49,107 nucleotides of DNA from Thiocapsa sp. (GCF_022340925.1 NZ_JAJDNA010000029.1:1-49107); one strand, 5' to 3'; positions 15,878 to 25,454 are shown, counted from the first letter of the stretch. The notes: a model not told the origin generated them from the sequence alone. Translations and numbers: made by a program.

Positions 15878-16828
15878 ATGGACGCCGTGCAGGGCGACCG
15901 CGTTGGTCATGATCCCTCCGCCCCGCAGGTCGAGCTGGAGGCCGCATCGGGCTCGGGCGACGCTCGCCCGGCGATGCTCGGCGTGCAGCAGGAGATGCCC
16001 TTCGAGGCGGTGCCGCTCGCGACGGTGCGGGGTGCGCCGCTCCTGACCCTGCCGGTCGATCTCTACATCCCGCCGGACGCCCTCGAGGTCTTTCTGGATG
16101 CCTTCGAGGGTCCGTTGGATCTCCTTCTGTACCTGATCAAGCGCCAGAATCTCGACATTCTGGACATCCCGATTGCCGCGATCACGGCGCAATACATGGA
16201 GTACGTCGACCTGATGAGCGAGCTCAGACTCGAGCTCGCCGCGGACTATCTGGTCATGGCCGCGATGCTTGCGGAGATCAAATCGCGCATGCTTCTGCCA
16301 CGTTCGCACGACCAGGCCGACGAGGAGGAAGATCCTCGTGCCGAGCTCGTTCGTCGGCTCCAGGAGTACGAACGTTACAAGCAGGCGGCCCAGGACCTGG
16401 ATGCGCTGCCGCGTATGGAGCGCGACCTGTTCGCCACGCGGGTCGAGGTCCCGCCGGGGCATCCCCAACGCATCCCGCCGGATGTCGACCTCCGTGAGCT
16501 GCTGCTGGCGATGCGCGGGGTGCTCGCCCGGGCGGATCTCTACACCCGGCATCGGGTCGAGCGCGAGTCCTTGTCGCTGCGCGAGCGCATGTCGTGGATG
16601 CTCGAGCGGCTGCGCGAGGGCGGGTTCGTTGCGTTCACGGACCTGTTCGAGATTACCGAAGGTCGCGAGGGGGTGGTCGTGAGCTTTCTGGCCCTCTTGG
16701 AATTGATCAAGACGGCGGCGCTGGAGATGGTGCAAGCCGAGCCCTTTGCGCCGATCCATGTGCGGTTGCGCGAGACGCAGAGAGAAGCCTTGGCCAAGGA
16801 GGCCCGCGATGGGGCTACCCCCACTTAA
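15878..16828 (+). CDS. scpA: ScpA, kleisin of the SMC-ScpAB condensin
   Basis: A 316-residue protein. The family core starts near residue 63 with VDLYIPPDALEVFLDAFEG and PLDLLLYLIKRQNLDILDIP, the diagnostic N-terminal kleisin block that binds the SMC neck. A winged-helix C-terminal domain follows (TDLFEITEGREGVVVSFLALLELIK). About 60 residues before the core are low-complexity and not family-conserved; a later start is possible, but no strong ribosome-binding site decides it. ScpA bridges SMC heads in chromosome organization. It overlaps scpB by 20 bases. Confidence 0.93.
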   Translation: MDAVQGDRVGHDPSAPQVELEAASGSGDARPAMLGVQQEMPFEAVPLATVRGAPLLTLPVDLYIPPDALEVFLDAFEGPLDLLLYLIKRQNLDILDIPIAAITAQYMEYVDLMSELRLELAADYLVMAAMLAEIKSRMLLPRSHDQADEEEDPRAELVRRLQEYERYKQAAQDLDALPRMERDLFATRVEVPPGHPQRIPPDVDLRELLLAMRGVLARADLYTRHRVERESLSLRERMSWMLERLREGGFVAFTDLFEITEGREGVVVSFLALLELIKTAALEMVQAEPFAPIHVRLRETQREALAKEARDGATPT

Positions 16829-17420
16829 GCAGCTCGTCGAGGCCGCCCTGGTCGCCGCGGGTGGGCCGCTCACCCTCGACCTGATCCTCGCGCTCTTCCC
16901 CGAGGAGGAGCGGCCCACCCGTGGTGACCTGCTGGGGGTGATCGGCGAGCTGCAGGCGGATTACGCCGACCGGGGCCTGGAGATCGTCGAGGTGGCGGGG
17001 GGATATCGCGCCCAGGTCCGCTCGAGCATCGCGCCCTGGGTCGCCCGCCTGTGGGAGGAGCGCCCCCCGCGTTACTCGCGGGCCTTGCTGGAGACCCTCT
17101 CGCTGATCGCTTATCGGCAGCCCATCACGCGTGGGGAGATCGAGGACATCCGGGGGGTGGCGGTCAGCACCCAGATCGTCAAGACGCTGACCGAGCGCGA
17201 GTGGATCCGCGTGGTTGGCCACCGCGATGTGCCCGGCCGACCGGCGCTCTATGCCACCACCCGTAAGTTCCTGGACTACTTCGGCTTGCGCTCGCTCAAT
17301 GAGCTCCCGACACTCACCGAGATTCGCGACCCTGAGTTTCTGATCGACGGTGAGTTGGGGCTCGAGGCTCCGAACCCGGAGGTCGGAGAAGGCAAGACCG
17401 CCAGTGAATCTGATGTATGA
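16809..17420 (+). CDS. scpB: ScpB, KITE subunit of the SMC-ScpAB complex
   Basis: A 203-residue protein with two winged-helix domains, including the hallmark block SRALLETLSLIAYRQPITRGEIEDIRGV (broken here only by wording). The ATG at 16809 has AAGGAGG seven bases upstream and lies inside scpA, which indicates coupled translation. It dimerizes and binds the central part of ScpA. The C-terminal tail (GEGKTASESDV) is variable in the family. Confidence 0.94.
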   Translation: MGLPPLKQLVEAALVAAGGPLTLDLILALFPEEERPTRGDLLGVIGELQADYADRGLEIVEVAGGYRAQVRSSIAPWVARLWEERPPRYSRALLETLSLIAYRQPITRGEIEDIRGVAVSTQIVKTLTEREWIRVVGHRDVPGRPALYATTRKFLDYFGLRSLNELPTLTEIRDPEFLIDGELGLEAPNPEVGEGKTASESDV

Positions 17421-17540
17421 TCGGGGCGGGGCCGGCCGGCACCCTGCGATGCCCGGCGCTGCGTCACCATCGCTTTGACCCAGGGGCCGGGTTTCGGTTG
17501 ACCCCATCCTGCGGTCCGGAGGCTCAAGCTGAGAACCCGA

Positions 17541-18434
17541 ATGAGTCGCGACCGACGCATGCCTTCGCCCGTGTCCTCGGAGAAGCCGATCCGACTCCAG
17601 AAGGCGCTCGCCGACGCCGGCCTGGCCTCGCGGCGAACCATTGAGGGCTGGATCAGCGAGGGCCGTGTGCGCGTCAACGGCAACCTGGCCCGACTCGGTG
17701 ATCGGGTCACCAGCAGCGATCGCATTCGCATCGACGGGCGAGATGTCAGGCTCCAGTCTCGGCGTGAGACTCCGCCGCAGGTCATCGCCTACCACAAGCC
17801 AGAAGGGGAGATCGTCACCCGCCGCGATCCAGAGGAGCGCCCGACCGTCTTTCGCCGCCTGCCCAAACCCAAGCAGGGCCGCTGGATCGCCGTCGGTCGC
17901 CTCGACATCAATACCTCCGGGCTCATCCTGTTCACCACCGACGGCGAGCTTGCCAATCGGCTCATGCACCCCTCGCGCGAGGTCGAGCGCGAGTATGCCG
18001 TGCGCATCCTTGGCGAGGTCCCGCCCGGAACCCTTACGCGTCTCACGAGCGGCGTCGAGCTGGAAGACGGGGTTGCCAAGCTGGATGCCGTCAGCGAGCG
18101 TGGCGGCAGCGGCGCGAATCGCTGGTATCACGTCGTCCTGCGCGAGGGCCGCCACCGCGAGGTGCGCCGAGTCTGGGAGGCCGTCGGCTGTCAGGTCAGC
18201 CGCCTGATCCGCGTGCGATACGGAAACGTCGAGCTCGGGCGGAGGCTCTACGCCGGAAATTGGAGACCTCTGACCGAGCAGGAGCTGACCACCCTCATGG
18301 GGCTCGCCGGACTCTCGACCGTTTCGCCTGATCCCCGCCGCAAGGCCGGAGCGAAGCCCTGGCCACATCGGCCGGCCGGCGAGCCGATGCACAGCGGCGG
18401 TGCCAAATGGGGTCGACGCGGGACGCAACGGTGA
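17541..18434 (+). CDS. rluB: RluB, 23S rRNA pseudouridine synthase
   Basis: A 297-residue RsuA-family enzyme. An N-terminal S4 RNA-binding domain (IRLQKALADAGLASRR) is followed by the catalytic domain with GRLDINTSGLILFTT around residues 118-132; the Asp is the nucleophile. RluB isomerizes U2605 of 23S rRNA. The scpA-scpB-rluB order is widely conserved. The basic tail (residues 270-297) is typical. A later ATG (MPSPVSSEKP) would shorten it by six residues. Confidence 0.93.
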   Translation: MSRDRRMPSPVSSEKPIRLQKALADAGLASRRTIEGWISEGRVRVNGNLARLGDRVTSSDRIRIDGRDVRLQSRRETPPQVIAYHKPEGEIVTRRDPEERPTVFRRLPKPKQGRWIAVGRLDINTSGLILFTTDGELANRLMHPSREVEREYAVRILGEVPPGTLTRLTSGVELEDGVAKLDAVSERGGSGANRWYHVVLREGRHREVRRVWEAVGCQVSRLIRVRYGNVELGRRLYAGNWRPLTEQELTTLMGLAGLSTVSPDPRRKAGAKPWPHRPAGEPMHSGGAKWGRRGTQR

Positions 18435-18536
18435 GAACGAGCTTGGTTCTGGCGGGGTGCCGCCGATCTCGCGGGTGTTGCTCGGGTCTTGGGAGGAGCG
18501 CGCCGTGACCGACGTACAGGTGTAGATCGGGTCCTT

Positions 18537-19829
18537 GTGGACAGCATCCGCTTCATCGACCAACGCACCGCGATCCTGATCGTGGTCGCCAACATGGTCG
18601 GTACCGGTGTGTTCACGACGCTCGGCCTCCAGGCCGCCGGAATCCCCGACGGCGCCGCCTTGCTGCTCCTCTGGCTGATGGGGGGCGTCATCGCGCTCTG
18701 CGGGGCGCTCTCCTACGCGGAGCTTGCCGCCGCGCTGCCGCGCTCAGGCGGCGAATATCACTTCCTGTCGCGGGTCTTCCATCCGTTGCTGGGCCAGTTG
18801 GCGGGCTGGGTATCGGTGACCGTGGGTTTCGCGGCCCCCGTTGCCCTGGCCGCGATGGCCATGGGCCACTACGGGGCGACCGTCGTCCCTGTCGCGCCTG
18901 CGGCGATTGCGGTCACCGCGTTGATCCTGATCACGGCCGTCCATGCCTTCGATCTGGGACTGGGGCGCCGCGTGCAGATCGTTGCGACCTGGCTGAAGAT
19001 CCTGGTGATCCTCCTCTTCTGCGGGCTCGGACTGAGTCTGCCTACCACGCCGGGCAGCCTGGCGGTGCTGCCCTCCGGAGCTACCCTGGACGCCGTGCTG
19101 AGTGCGCCCTTCGCGGTATCGCTGATCTATGTCGCCTATGCCTACTCGGGATGGAACGCGGCCGCCTATGTCGTCGATGAGGTCCAAGAGCCGCGGCGTG
19201 CGGTCCCACGCGCCCTGCTGCTTGGGACCTCTGTCGTCACCTTGCTGTATCTCTTGCTGAACCTGACCTTCTTACGCACCATCGAGTACCAAGCCTTGAT
19301 TGGTCGGGTCGAGGTCGGGGCACTGTCCGCCGAGACGATCTTCGGGTCGCTGGGCGGTCATCTCATGAGTCTGGTGCTGACCCTGCTCCTGGTCTCGACC
19401 ATCAGTGCCATGGTGCTGGCCGGGCCACGTGTCCTGGAGCGGATCGGGGAGGATCTGCCGCTCTTCCGGCCGCTCAGCGTGCGTAACCGCCGTGGGGCGC
19501 CCACCCGCGCCGTCGTGCTCCATGGGGGACTGGCGCTGGCAATGGTCCTGACCGGCTCATTCGAGGGCGTTTTGAGCTTTGCCGGCTTTACCCTGACCCT
19601 GTTCGCGGTTCTGACGGTCGCCGGGGTCCTTCATCTGCGTCGGCGCGAGCCGGACCTGCCGAGACCGTTCCGCGTGCCCTGGTATCCGCTGCCGCCGCTG
19701 GTGTTCATATTCGTCAGTCTGGCGAGTCTCGCGTTCCTGGCTCAGGAGCGGCCCGCGCCGGTACTCTTGGCGTGCCTCTCTCTGTGGCTCGGCTGGCTGT
19801 TTGTCAGGGCCTCGGACCGTGGGACCTAG
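18537..19829 (+). CDS. APC-family amino acid permease
   Basis: A protein of about 430 residues with some twelve membrane helices. The first helix has the APC-superfamily signature VANMVGTGVFTTLG, followed by ALSYAELAAALPRSGGEY, the usual helix 2-3 block. It probably exchanges or imports an amino acid or amine across the inner membrane; the substrate cannot be named. The start is uncertain: GTG at 18537 leaves a short N-terminus (MDSIRFIDQRTAI), while a TTG at 18489 would add 16 residues; neither has a strong ribosome-binding site. Confidence 0.85.
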   Translation: MDSIRFIDQRTAILIVVANMVGTGVFTTLGLQAAGIPDGAALLLLWLMGGVIALCGALSYAELAAALPRSGGEYHFLSRVFHPLLGQLAGWVSVTVGFAAPVALAAMAMGHYGATVVPVAPAAIAVTALILITAVHAFDLGLGRRVQIVATWLKILVILLFCGLGLSLPTTPGSLAVLPSGATLDAVLSAPFAVSLIYVAYAYSGWNAAAYVVDEVQEPRRAVPRALLLGTSVVTLLYLLLNLTFLRTIEYQALIGRVEVGALSAETIFGSLGGHLMSLVLTLLLVSTISAMVLAGPRVLERIGEDLPLFRPLSVRNRRGAPTRAVVLHGGLALAMVLTGSFEGVLSFAGFTLTLFAVLTVAGVLHLRRREPDLPRPFRVPWYPLPPLVFIFVSLASLAFLAQERPAPVLLACLSLWLGWLFVRASDRGT

Positions 19830-19889
19830 ACCGGTCCGGTCGTTTGCGACCCATTGGTCGGGGCAGCCGAGAATGGGTCCCGAATCGTC

Positions 19890-20918
19890 ATGCTGACACT
19901 CCTCTGTCCGGGCCTGCTCGGCCCGATTCCCGCGATCCCGGATTCACTTCCGCCAGTCCCGACGCTCGACCGTCTGCTGGCGCGTGCCGATCGGATCGCG
20001 ACCGGACACGACGATGCGGGACGCGCGCTCTTGGAATCCTTCGGAATCGCGGCTGATCCCGAGGGGGATCCCCCCACGGCGCCGCTCAGTCTGCTCGGGG
20101 AGGCATGCGACGAGCCCCGCGACGGCTACTGGATGCATGCCGACCCCGTCCATCTGAGGCCCGATCGCGATCGGCTGCTCCTCTATTCGGGAGCGGCTAT
20201 TGCGCCGACCCGCAAGGAGGCGGATGACCTGATCGCGCTCTTCAATGCACACTTCGGCAGCGATGGGCTGAGGTTGACGGCCCCCTGGCCGGATCGCTGG
20301 TATCTGCGATCGGATCAGGAGCTGGATCTGAAATCCGAGCCTCTCCACCGGGTCACCGGTGGTCCGATTTCCGCCGATTCGCCGCGCGGTGAGGATGCCC
20401 GTCGATGGAGCGGGTTGATGAGCGAGATTCAGATGCTGTTCTTCGCCTCCGAGGTCAATCGGTCGCGCGAGCAGGAGGGACGGCCGGCGATCAGCGGGAT
20501 CTGGACCTGGGGCGGGGGCAGGCTGTCGGAACCCTCGGGGGATGCGCCGGACGTGGTGATTGGCGATGATCCATTGACGCTGGGCCTGGCCAGATGGGCC
20601 GGGGTTGCGCACCGAACGCTGGGACGATGGTCGGAACAGGGCCCGTCCGCGAAGGGGCGCTGCGTGGTTCTGTGGGATCGACTCCGCGCGGCGCTGTCGG
20701 GGCACGACTTGACCGCTTGGTCGAGCGCCTTGGTCGACCTGAATGCCCGGCTTGCCGAGAGTGAGCTCGCGCTCGGACGCCAGGAAGTGGCCGTGATCCT
20801 GATCGATCCCTGCCGTGGCAATGCCTATCGCGTCTCGAGACCGGCGTTGCGCCGCTTCTGGCGCCGCCGCAGGTTCGCCGATGCGCTCAGTCAATCGATC
20901 GCGGATCGGTCGAGGTAG
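19890..20918 (+). CDS. RpfE-type protein (COG4255), phosphoglycerate-mutase-like
   Basis: A 342-residue protein that resembles the RpfE family named from Xanthomonas, distantly related to cofactor-independent phosphoglycerate mutases. Blocks seen are LLCPGLLGPIP at the N-terminus, LTAPWPDRWYLR, RWSGLMSEIQMLFF and SGIWTWGGGRL. No biochemical activity is established. The ATG at 19890 was chosen because the conserved N-terminus begins there; upstream codons are not conserved in character. In Xanthomonas rpfE neighbours recJ; here no recJ is present. Confidence 0.75.
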   Translation: MLTLLCPGLLGPIPAIPDSLPPVPTLDRLLARADRIATGHDDAGRALLESFGIAADPEGDPPTAPLSLLGEACDEPRDGYWMHADPVHLRPDRDRLLLYSGAAIAPTRKEADDLIALFNAHFGSDGLRLTAPWPDRWYLRSDQELDLKSEPLHRVTGGPISADSPRGEDARRWSGLMSEIQMLFFASEVNRSREQEGRPAISGIWTWGGGRLSEPSGDAPDVVIGDDPLTLGLARWAGVAHRTLGRWSEQGPSAKGRCVVLWDRLRAALSGHDLTAWSSALVDLNARLAESELALGRQEVAVILIDPCRGNAYRVSRPALRRFWRRRRFADALSQSIADRSR

Positions 20919-20977
20919 TGTTGCAGGACCTCGCCCGATCGATGGCCTCGCCTCCGATCTCACGGTTAAGCGACAGG

Positions 20978-21550
20978 CTACCAGTGAGCGGTGCCCGGCT
21001 CGCCTTTGAAGGGACCCACGAGCTCAGCGGTGATCCAGCCGCCGTAGAAGTCACCTGGCTGTGGCCGAACGCGTTCGCTGTTTAGGAAGCAAGCGATCCG
21101 CCCGGGGTAGAAACAGAGCCATCCCGCGTAGTGCTCGAAACCGGTGAAGGGTTGCGGATAACACCAGGCGACATCGCTCGAGTGCGCCCCGGCGTCCTTG
21201 AGTCGCAAGTAGCTCGCCGCACCCTTCCATTCGCAGAAGCTCCGAGTGGCCGAGAGCTCCAGGCGGGCCGTGTCCACGTCGTCCCGCGGCACATAGACGG
21301 TCGGTGGGCTCCCGGTCTCACAGACCCGCACCGCGCGATTGGAGCTGGCCAGGATCCGGTCCGACGCATGCACCTGCACCTGACGCGGCTCGGGGACGAT
21401 GGCCGGAGGACGCGGGTAATCCCAGACGGACGCTTGGCCCGGTCCGGGCTCGACGGCGAACTCCGGCCGCTCCTGGCCGCGGAAACGCCAAGCCGCACGG
21501 ACCCGTGCGAGGCTTGCGGAGATTGTCCTGTCAGGCGGCTCTTTCGCCAT
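20978..21550 (-). CDS. DUF427 domain protein
   Basis: A 190-residue protein with the DUF427 core in its second half: VHASDRILASSNRAVRV, PPTVYVPRDDV, CEWKGAASYLRL, DVAWCYPQPF and a C-terminal AGWLCFYPGRIACFLN. These are the family's usual beta-strand blocks. Function unknown. It lies nine bases downstream of the DUF938 methyltransferase gene, so the two form a leftward operon. The N-terminal 50 residues are less conserved. Confidence 0.85.
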   Translation of the reverse strand: MAKEPPDRTISASLARVRAAWRFRGQERPEFAVEPGPGQASVWDYPRPPAIVPEPRQVQVHASDRILASSNRAVRVCETGSPPTVYVPRDDVDTARLELSATRSFCEWKGAASYLRLKDAGAHSSDVAWCYPQPFTGFEHYAGWLCFYPGRIACFLNSERVRPQPGDFYGGWITAELVGPFKGEPGTAHW

Positions 21551-21559
21551 CGTGTCACC

Positions 21560-22162
21560 TCAAGGCGTGCGTTGCCAGACGAGGGTGCGGTTATTGACCG
21601 GCATCGGGTGATCCGCGATCAGCGCGAGCCCGCTCTTGCTCCCCAACCGGACCAGGGCGTCGCGGTCACGCAGTCCCATCTCAGGGTTTCGCATCCTCAG
21701 GGCGGTGTCGAATCGCTCGTTGCTCTCGCTGGTGGGGCGCCCGCCGATATTGAATGGACCGTAGAGAGCGAAATGGCCGCGCGCGACCAGGACCCGACCG
21801 ATGCCGCGAAACATTGCGCCCACCTCCGCCTCGGACATGATGTGTGCGGTATTGGCGCTGAAGGCGGCATCGTAGCGTGCGTCGGGCCAGATCCCGGTGA
21901 CGTCCAGGGCGAGCGGCGGCGGAAGATTGGGCAGCCCGGCCTCGGCCAGCCAGGATCGGATACCCGGCAGATTGGACGCAAGGTCGCTGGTCTGCCAGGT
22001 CAGATGTGGAAGGGACGCGGCAAAAAAGACCGCATGCTGCCCTGTACCGCTTCCGATCTCGAGCACGCGGTGCGCATCTCGAAACAAGGGTGCGATCACG
22101 CCCAGGATCGGTCGCTTGTTTTCTTCGCACGCCTGGGAGTAGGGTTTGTCGCTGGGATACAT
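21560..22162 (-). CDS. DUF938 SAM-dependent methyltransferase
   Basis: A 200-residue class I methyltransferase-like protein. The SAM-binding motif is VLEIGSGTGQHAVFFA (about residues 32-47), then LALDVTGIWP, ANTAHIMSEAEVGAMFRGIG and LYGPFNIGGRPTSESNERFD, which is specific for DUF938. The start at 22162 gives MYPSDKPYSQACEENK, the conserved family N-terminus; the frame is open far upstream but without similarity. The substrate is unknown. First gene of a pair with DUF427. Confidence 0.87.
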   Translation of the reverse strand: MYPSDKPYSQACEENKRPILGVIAPLFRDAHRVLEIGSGTGQHAVFFAASLPHLTWQTSDLASNLPGIRSWLAEAGLPNLPPPLALDVTGIWPDARYDAAFSANTAHIMSEAEVGAMFRGIGRVLVARGHFALYGPFNIGGRPTSESNERFDTALRMRNPEMGLRDRDALVRLGSKSGLALIADHPMPVNNRTLVWQRTP

Positions 22163-22369
22163 GTTTCCCCGTGTTGCTTGGGGCTCAAGCAGTGATCGGA
22201 TCGCAGCTGACAGCTCATTCGCCTTGAGGGGCAAGCGGTTCGTGCCTCCCATCCGGTCGGTCAAGGATGGCGCGTGTCGCGCTGAAAGCCAAGGGCGGTG
22301 TGTTGCGCGCGGCGAATCCGACGCACCAGAACGGCCGGCTTTTTGGTCAATCCCGATCCGTGATCCGCT

Positions 22370-23806
22370 ATGATGACCCTGGTTACCGGAGAACGGCGTA
22401 TTTTGAAGACACTCTTTGCGCAAGCCGTTAAACTCACTGCTCGGTCGCGGCGGATTGCGAGACCGGTCTCGCGGTGGCAGTCCTGGCTGCCTTGGGTCTT
22501 GATCTGCCCAGTCGCCTGTACCAGCGGCTGCGCGGGGGTTCTGACAGGTGACCGGGTCAGTGAGCCGGATGCGGTGGGCGCGTCCGCGGACTCGGCCAGA
22601 CCGCCGCAGTGGCGTCCGGGGGAGCCTGCAGGCGACGCCGAAAGGCGCGCTCCCGGCGGGATTCTCTTCGATGACCCGCTGACGGCGCCGGTGCTGTTCA
22701 GTCAGGATCCGGAGCTGCTGCGGGCCGAGGTTGCAGCTGAGTGCCTGGCGGCAAGGGCGTTTTCCCAGCCTGATTCCCTGGATCCCTTAGTGACCGGTCT
22801 CTATTTGTCCAGGGTCGATCCCGCCGAAGGGACCGAAGCCCTGATTCGGGGCGATTGCGGTCCGGTCGCGGAGATCGTGAAGGCGATGGTCGCCAAGGGA
22901 GGGGAGGCTGTCCTGGACCCTGTGGTCGATCGCGCCCGTGTGCTCAGTCCTCCTCAAGCGAGACGGGTGATCGAGACCGCGGCAGCGGCTGGGCTCGACC
23001 GGCGTGCCACGGTCGGCGGCCTCAGGATCGGCCCGCCCCGGGTGACCGCGCGTCATGCCATGGCCTACTACCCGTCGGCCGGCCAGGATGTGCGGATCGA
23101 GACGGCGGATGCCCTCGATCGGCTCTATCGGCAAGCGGTTCCGGGGTATGGGATCTACACCTTCATCTTCGTCGGCGCCGGCTTGGACCGCCTTGCCGAA
23201 TCGGATCAGGCGCGGCATCGCGAGCTCTTTCGCCTGGTGGAGACCTATGCCGCGGTGGGAGGATCCGCGGAAGGCAATCCGCGACGCGATGCCCATACCT
23301 TTGTCATCCCAATCGATTCGGAGCGGACCGACGAACCCCTCTTCCGCCAGATCGCCACGGACCTGTCCGATCAGATGCGGGCGCTATTCGTCGAGGATCT
23401 GCGTCTGCGGGGCCAATCGACCCTGGCGGACCGCATGGAGAGCGGCGCCGGCCCGTTCTTGGTCGCCGGTTTCGAGCCTGACCTCTTGCCCGGGGGATCG
23501 CACGCAGCCAGGCTTGTGGCGGATCTCTCGGGGATCGGCGTCGAGCATCTCTATCCCATTGTCGACGCATTCGATCGCAGCGTCCCAGCGGAGCTCAGCG
23601 GTCGGCTCGAGAGTCTGGTGGCCGTCCGGGACCGACTGCAGGGTGTTCTGCCGAGCCGTCTTGGCGACCCGGAGAGCGGGGCGGCTGCGCGGGGCGACTG
23701 GGTGTTCCTGCTCGGGCCCGACAGTCGGTCGGTTGGGGCCTTTGCCGGGATCCAACCGATGCTTTCCAAGGGCGTCGTCGCGCGGAGCGACCGCTCGGGT
23801 ATCTAA
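22370..23806 (+). CDS. Hypothetical exported or membrane-anchored protein
   Basis: A 478-residue protein that I do not recognize. A basic N-terminus is followed by one hydrophobic segment (about residues 41-55, ending SGCAG), consistent with a signal anchor or non-canonical lipoprotein signal. The remaining 420 residues look soluble and contain FIFVGAGLDRL, HTFVIPIDSERTDEPLF and GDWVFLLGPDSRSVG. The start is ambiguous: ATG at 22370 coincides with a TATGAT -10-like sequence, while a TTG at 22403 has GGAGAA ten bases upstream. The next gene, 33 bases on, encodes a membrane protein; the two probably work together. Confidence 0.65.
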   Translation: MMTLVTGERRILKTLFAQAVKLTARSRRIARPVSRWQSWLPWVLICPVACTSGCAGVLTGDRVSEPDAVGASADSARPPQWRPGEPAGDAERRAPGGILFDDPLTAPVLFSQDPELLRAEVAAECLAARAFSQPDSLDPLVTGLYLSRVDPAEGTEALIRGDCGPVAEIVKAMVAKGGEAVLDPVVDRARVLSPPQARRVIETAAAAGLDRRATVGGLRIGPPRVTARHAMAYYPSAGQDVRIETADALDRLYRQAVPGYGIYTFIFVGAGLDRLAESDQARHRELFRLVETYAAVGGSAEGNPRRDAHTFVIPIDSERTDEPLFRQIATDLSDQMRALFVEDLRLRGQSTLADRMESGAGPFLVAGFEPDLLPGGSHAARLVADLSGIGVEHLYPIVDAFDRSVPAELSGRLESLVAVRDRLQGVLPSRLGDPESGAAARGDWVFLLGPDSRSVGAFAGIQPMLSKGVVARSDRSGI

Positions 23807-23839
23807 CTGGCCGGGGGCCGAAGCGAGCAGACTGGGGGC

Positions 23840-24445
23840 ATGAACATCATTCCAACCGGACTCGGCAGCCTGATCCGCTTCCTCATCGGGATCTTTCTGC
23901 TCCAAGGTGTGACCGGCCTCTTGGTCTATACGGCCCTGAGGACGGACTGGAACGCGACCTGGCCACTCTTCGTTCTACTCGCATTCTCGATCGGGACCCT
24001 GGTCGCCTTCTGGTTCAACACCATCGTCGCGGCCGACCGGCATCGCACCGTCTCCCGGGTCAGCGAGCGCTTCTCGAAGGAGCGCGAGAAGATCCGTGTC
24101 AAGGCCGAGCAGCTGCGCGCCAAGGTCGGGCGCGACAATGCGAGACTGCAGGCCAAGGTCCGAGGCCGTGGTGCCATGGGCGCCAACCTGAAGACGGGGG
24201 TCGTCGTGGGCGGGGCGGTGGGTCTCGGTGTGGCGATGATGCTCGCCCAGTTTGTGACCCTCGGGTTGCTGACCCTGACGACGGCGGGGGGCGCGGCGCT
24301 CGGATACACGGCGCGCGTGCGTCAGGAAAAGCGGATCGCAGCAAAGCGCCTCGCCGATGAGGAGCGCATGCTGATGATGGTGGAGGCCGACCCGCCCCGA
24401 CGTCGGCTGCCGGGTCGTCAGGCGCGCCGTGCCGATATCGATTGA
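23840..24445 (+). CDS. Hypothetical membrane protein with coiled coil
   Basis: A 201-residue protein. Two membrane helices (about 10-33 and 42-63) are followed by a charged helix likely to form a coiled coil (64-110, SERFSKEREKIRVKAEQLRA) and then a glycine- and alanine-rich hydrophobic stretch (117-155) that may form two further membrane segments. The tail is basic. No known domain is recognized. It follows the exported hypothetical protein closely and is likely co-transcribed with it. Confidence 0.65.
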   Translation: MNIIPTGLGSLIRFLIGIFLLQGVTGLLVYTALRTDWNATWPLFVLLAFSIGTLVAFWFNTIVAADRHRTVSRVSERFSKEREKIRVKAEQLRAKVGRDNARLQAKVRGRGAMGANLKTGVVVGGAVGLGVAMMLAQFVTLGLLTLTTAGGAALGYTARVRQEKRIAAKRLADEERMLMMVEADPPRRRLPGRQARRADID

Positions 24446-24534
24446 GTCACAGGACTGGGTGCGACCCTGCTGTTCGAGGCACCTACCCCCAGGCCTTGGT
24501 TGGCCATTCCCCCTGCCGACATGAGGAGCATCGC

Positions 24535-25317
24535 ATGGGCGAGATGACGAGCTACATGCCCGGCACCTTCTGCTGGGTCGACTTGGCGACGAACGCACCG
24601 GAGGAGGCCAAGCGCTTCTACGGCCAGATCTTCGGCTGGACGGCCGAGGACATTGCCACCGACTACGAGGTCCCATACACGATCCTGAGGCGGCAAGGAA
24701 AACAGGTCGCGGGACTCTATCAGATGGCCCCCGAGCAGGGTGCCTTTCCCTATTGGGCCAGCTATGTTCGGGTGGCGAATGCGGACAGCAGCGCCGATCG
24801 GGCGCTCGAGCTCGGTGGGCGGCTGGTCATGCCGGCGGTCGACGTGATGCAGCTCGGGCGCATGGTCTTCGTTCAGGACCCGACTGGCGCCGTGGTCGGT
24901 CTCTGGGAGCCGCGCGCGCACTTCGGCGCCGAGCTCGACAATACCTACGGTGCGCGGAGCTGGGGCGAGCTGCAGACCCGGGATACCGTCAAGGCTGCTG
25001 ATTTCTATAAGGGTCTCTTCGGATGGACCTCCCGCACCAGCAAGAGCTTGATGGAGGGGCGTTACTCCCTCTTCGAGCTCGACGGGAAGGAGGTCGGAGG
25101 GATGATCGAGCTGGGCCCGGAATGGGGCTCGATGCCGGCGAATTGGTCGATCTATTTCGGCGTCGAGGATTGCGATGGCGTCCTCGCCGCAGTCAAGCGC
25201 CTGGGTGGAACCATCGTGATGGACGCCAGGGAGATTGACACGGTCGGTCGATTCGCCTTTCTCGGCGATCCCCAGGGCGCCATCTTCGCCGTGATCCAGT
25301 TTGCCCACCGGGTCTGA
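24535..25317 (+). CDS. VOC-superfamily protein with two glyoxalase-like domains
   Basis: A 260-residue protein made of two VOC modules: the first (about 1-125) begins TFCWVDLATNAPEEAKRFYG, the second (about 135-260) begins WGELQTRDTVKAADFYKGLFGW. Each ends with an EP or QF-type strand after a DP.GA turn (DPTGAVVGLWEP, DPQGAIFAVIQF). VOC proteins bind a divalent metal and include glyoxalases and dioxygenases; the reaction here is unknown. The ATG at 24535 has GAGGAG about seven bases upstream. Confidence 0.87.
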   Translation: MGEMTSYMPGTFCWVDLATNAPEEAKRFYGQIFGWTAEDIATDYEVPYTILRRQGKQVAGLYQMAPEQGAFPYWASYVRVANADSSADRALELGGRLVMPAVDVMQLGRMVFVQDPTGAVVGLWEPRAHFGAELDNTYGARSWGELQTRDTVKAADFYKGLFGWTSRTSKSLMEGRYSLFELDGKEVGGMIELGPEWGSMPANWSIYFGVEDCDGVLAAVKRLGGTIVMDAREIDTVGRFAFLGDPQGAIFAVIQFAHRV

Positions 25318-25454
25318 ATGCCCGGATGCTGCAGGGGACGTGTTGCCGCCAGCGTCGTGGGGCGCGTCTTGTCCCCCCCCCACAAGGCTCCGCGATGAGG
25401 CCTGTCGGGTGGATAAGCGCAGTGCTTCCAACTCCAGGCTTCGGCGCACCGGTC

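Noticed and set aside
25360..25390. Hairpin CTTGT/ACAAG around a C-run as a terminator between VOC and MidA genes
   Set aside because: The stem is only five pairs and there is no U-tract on either strand.
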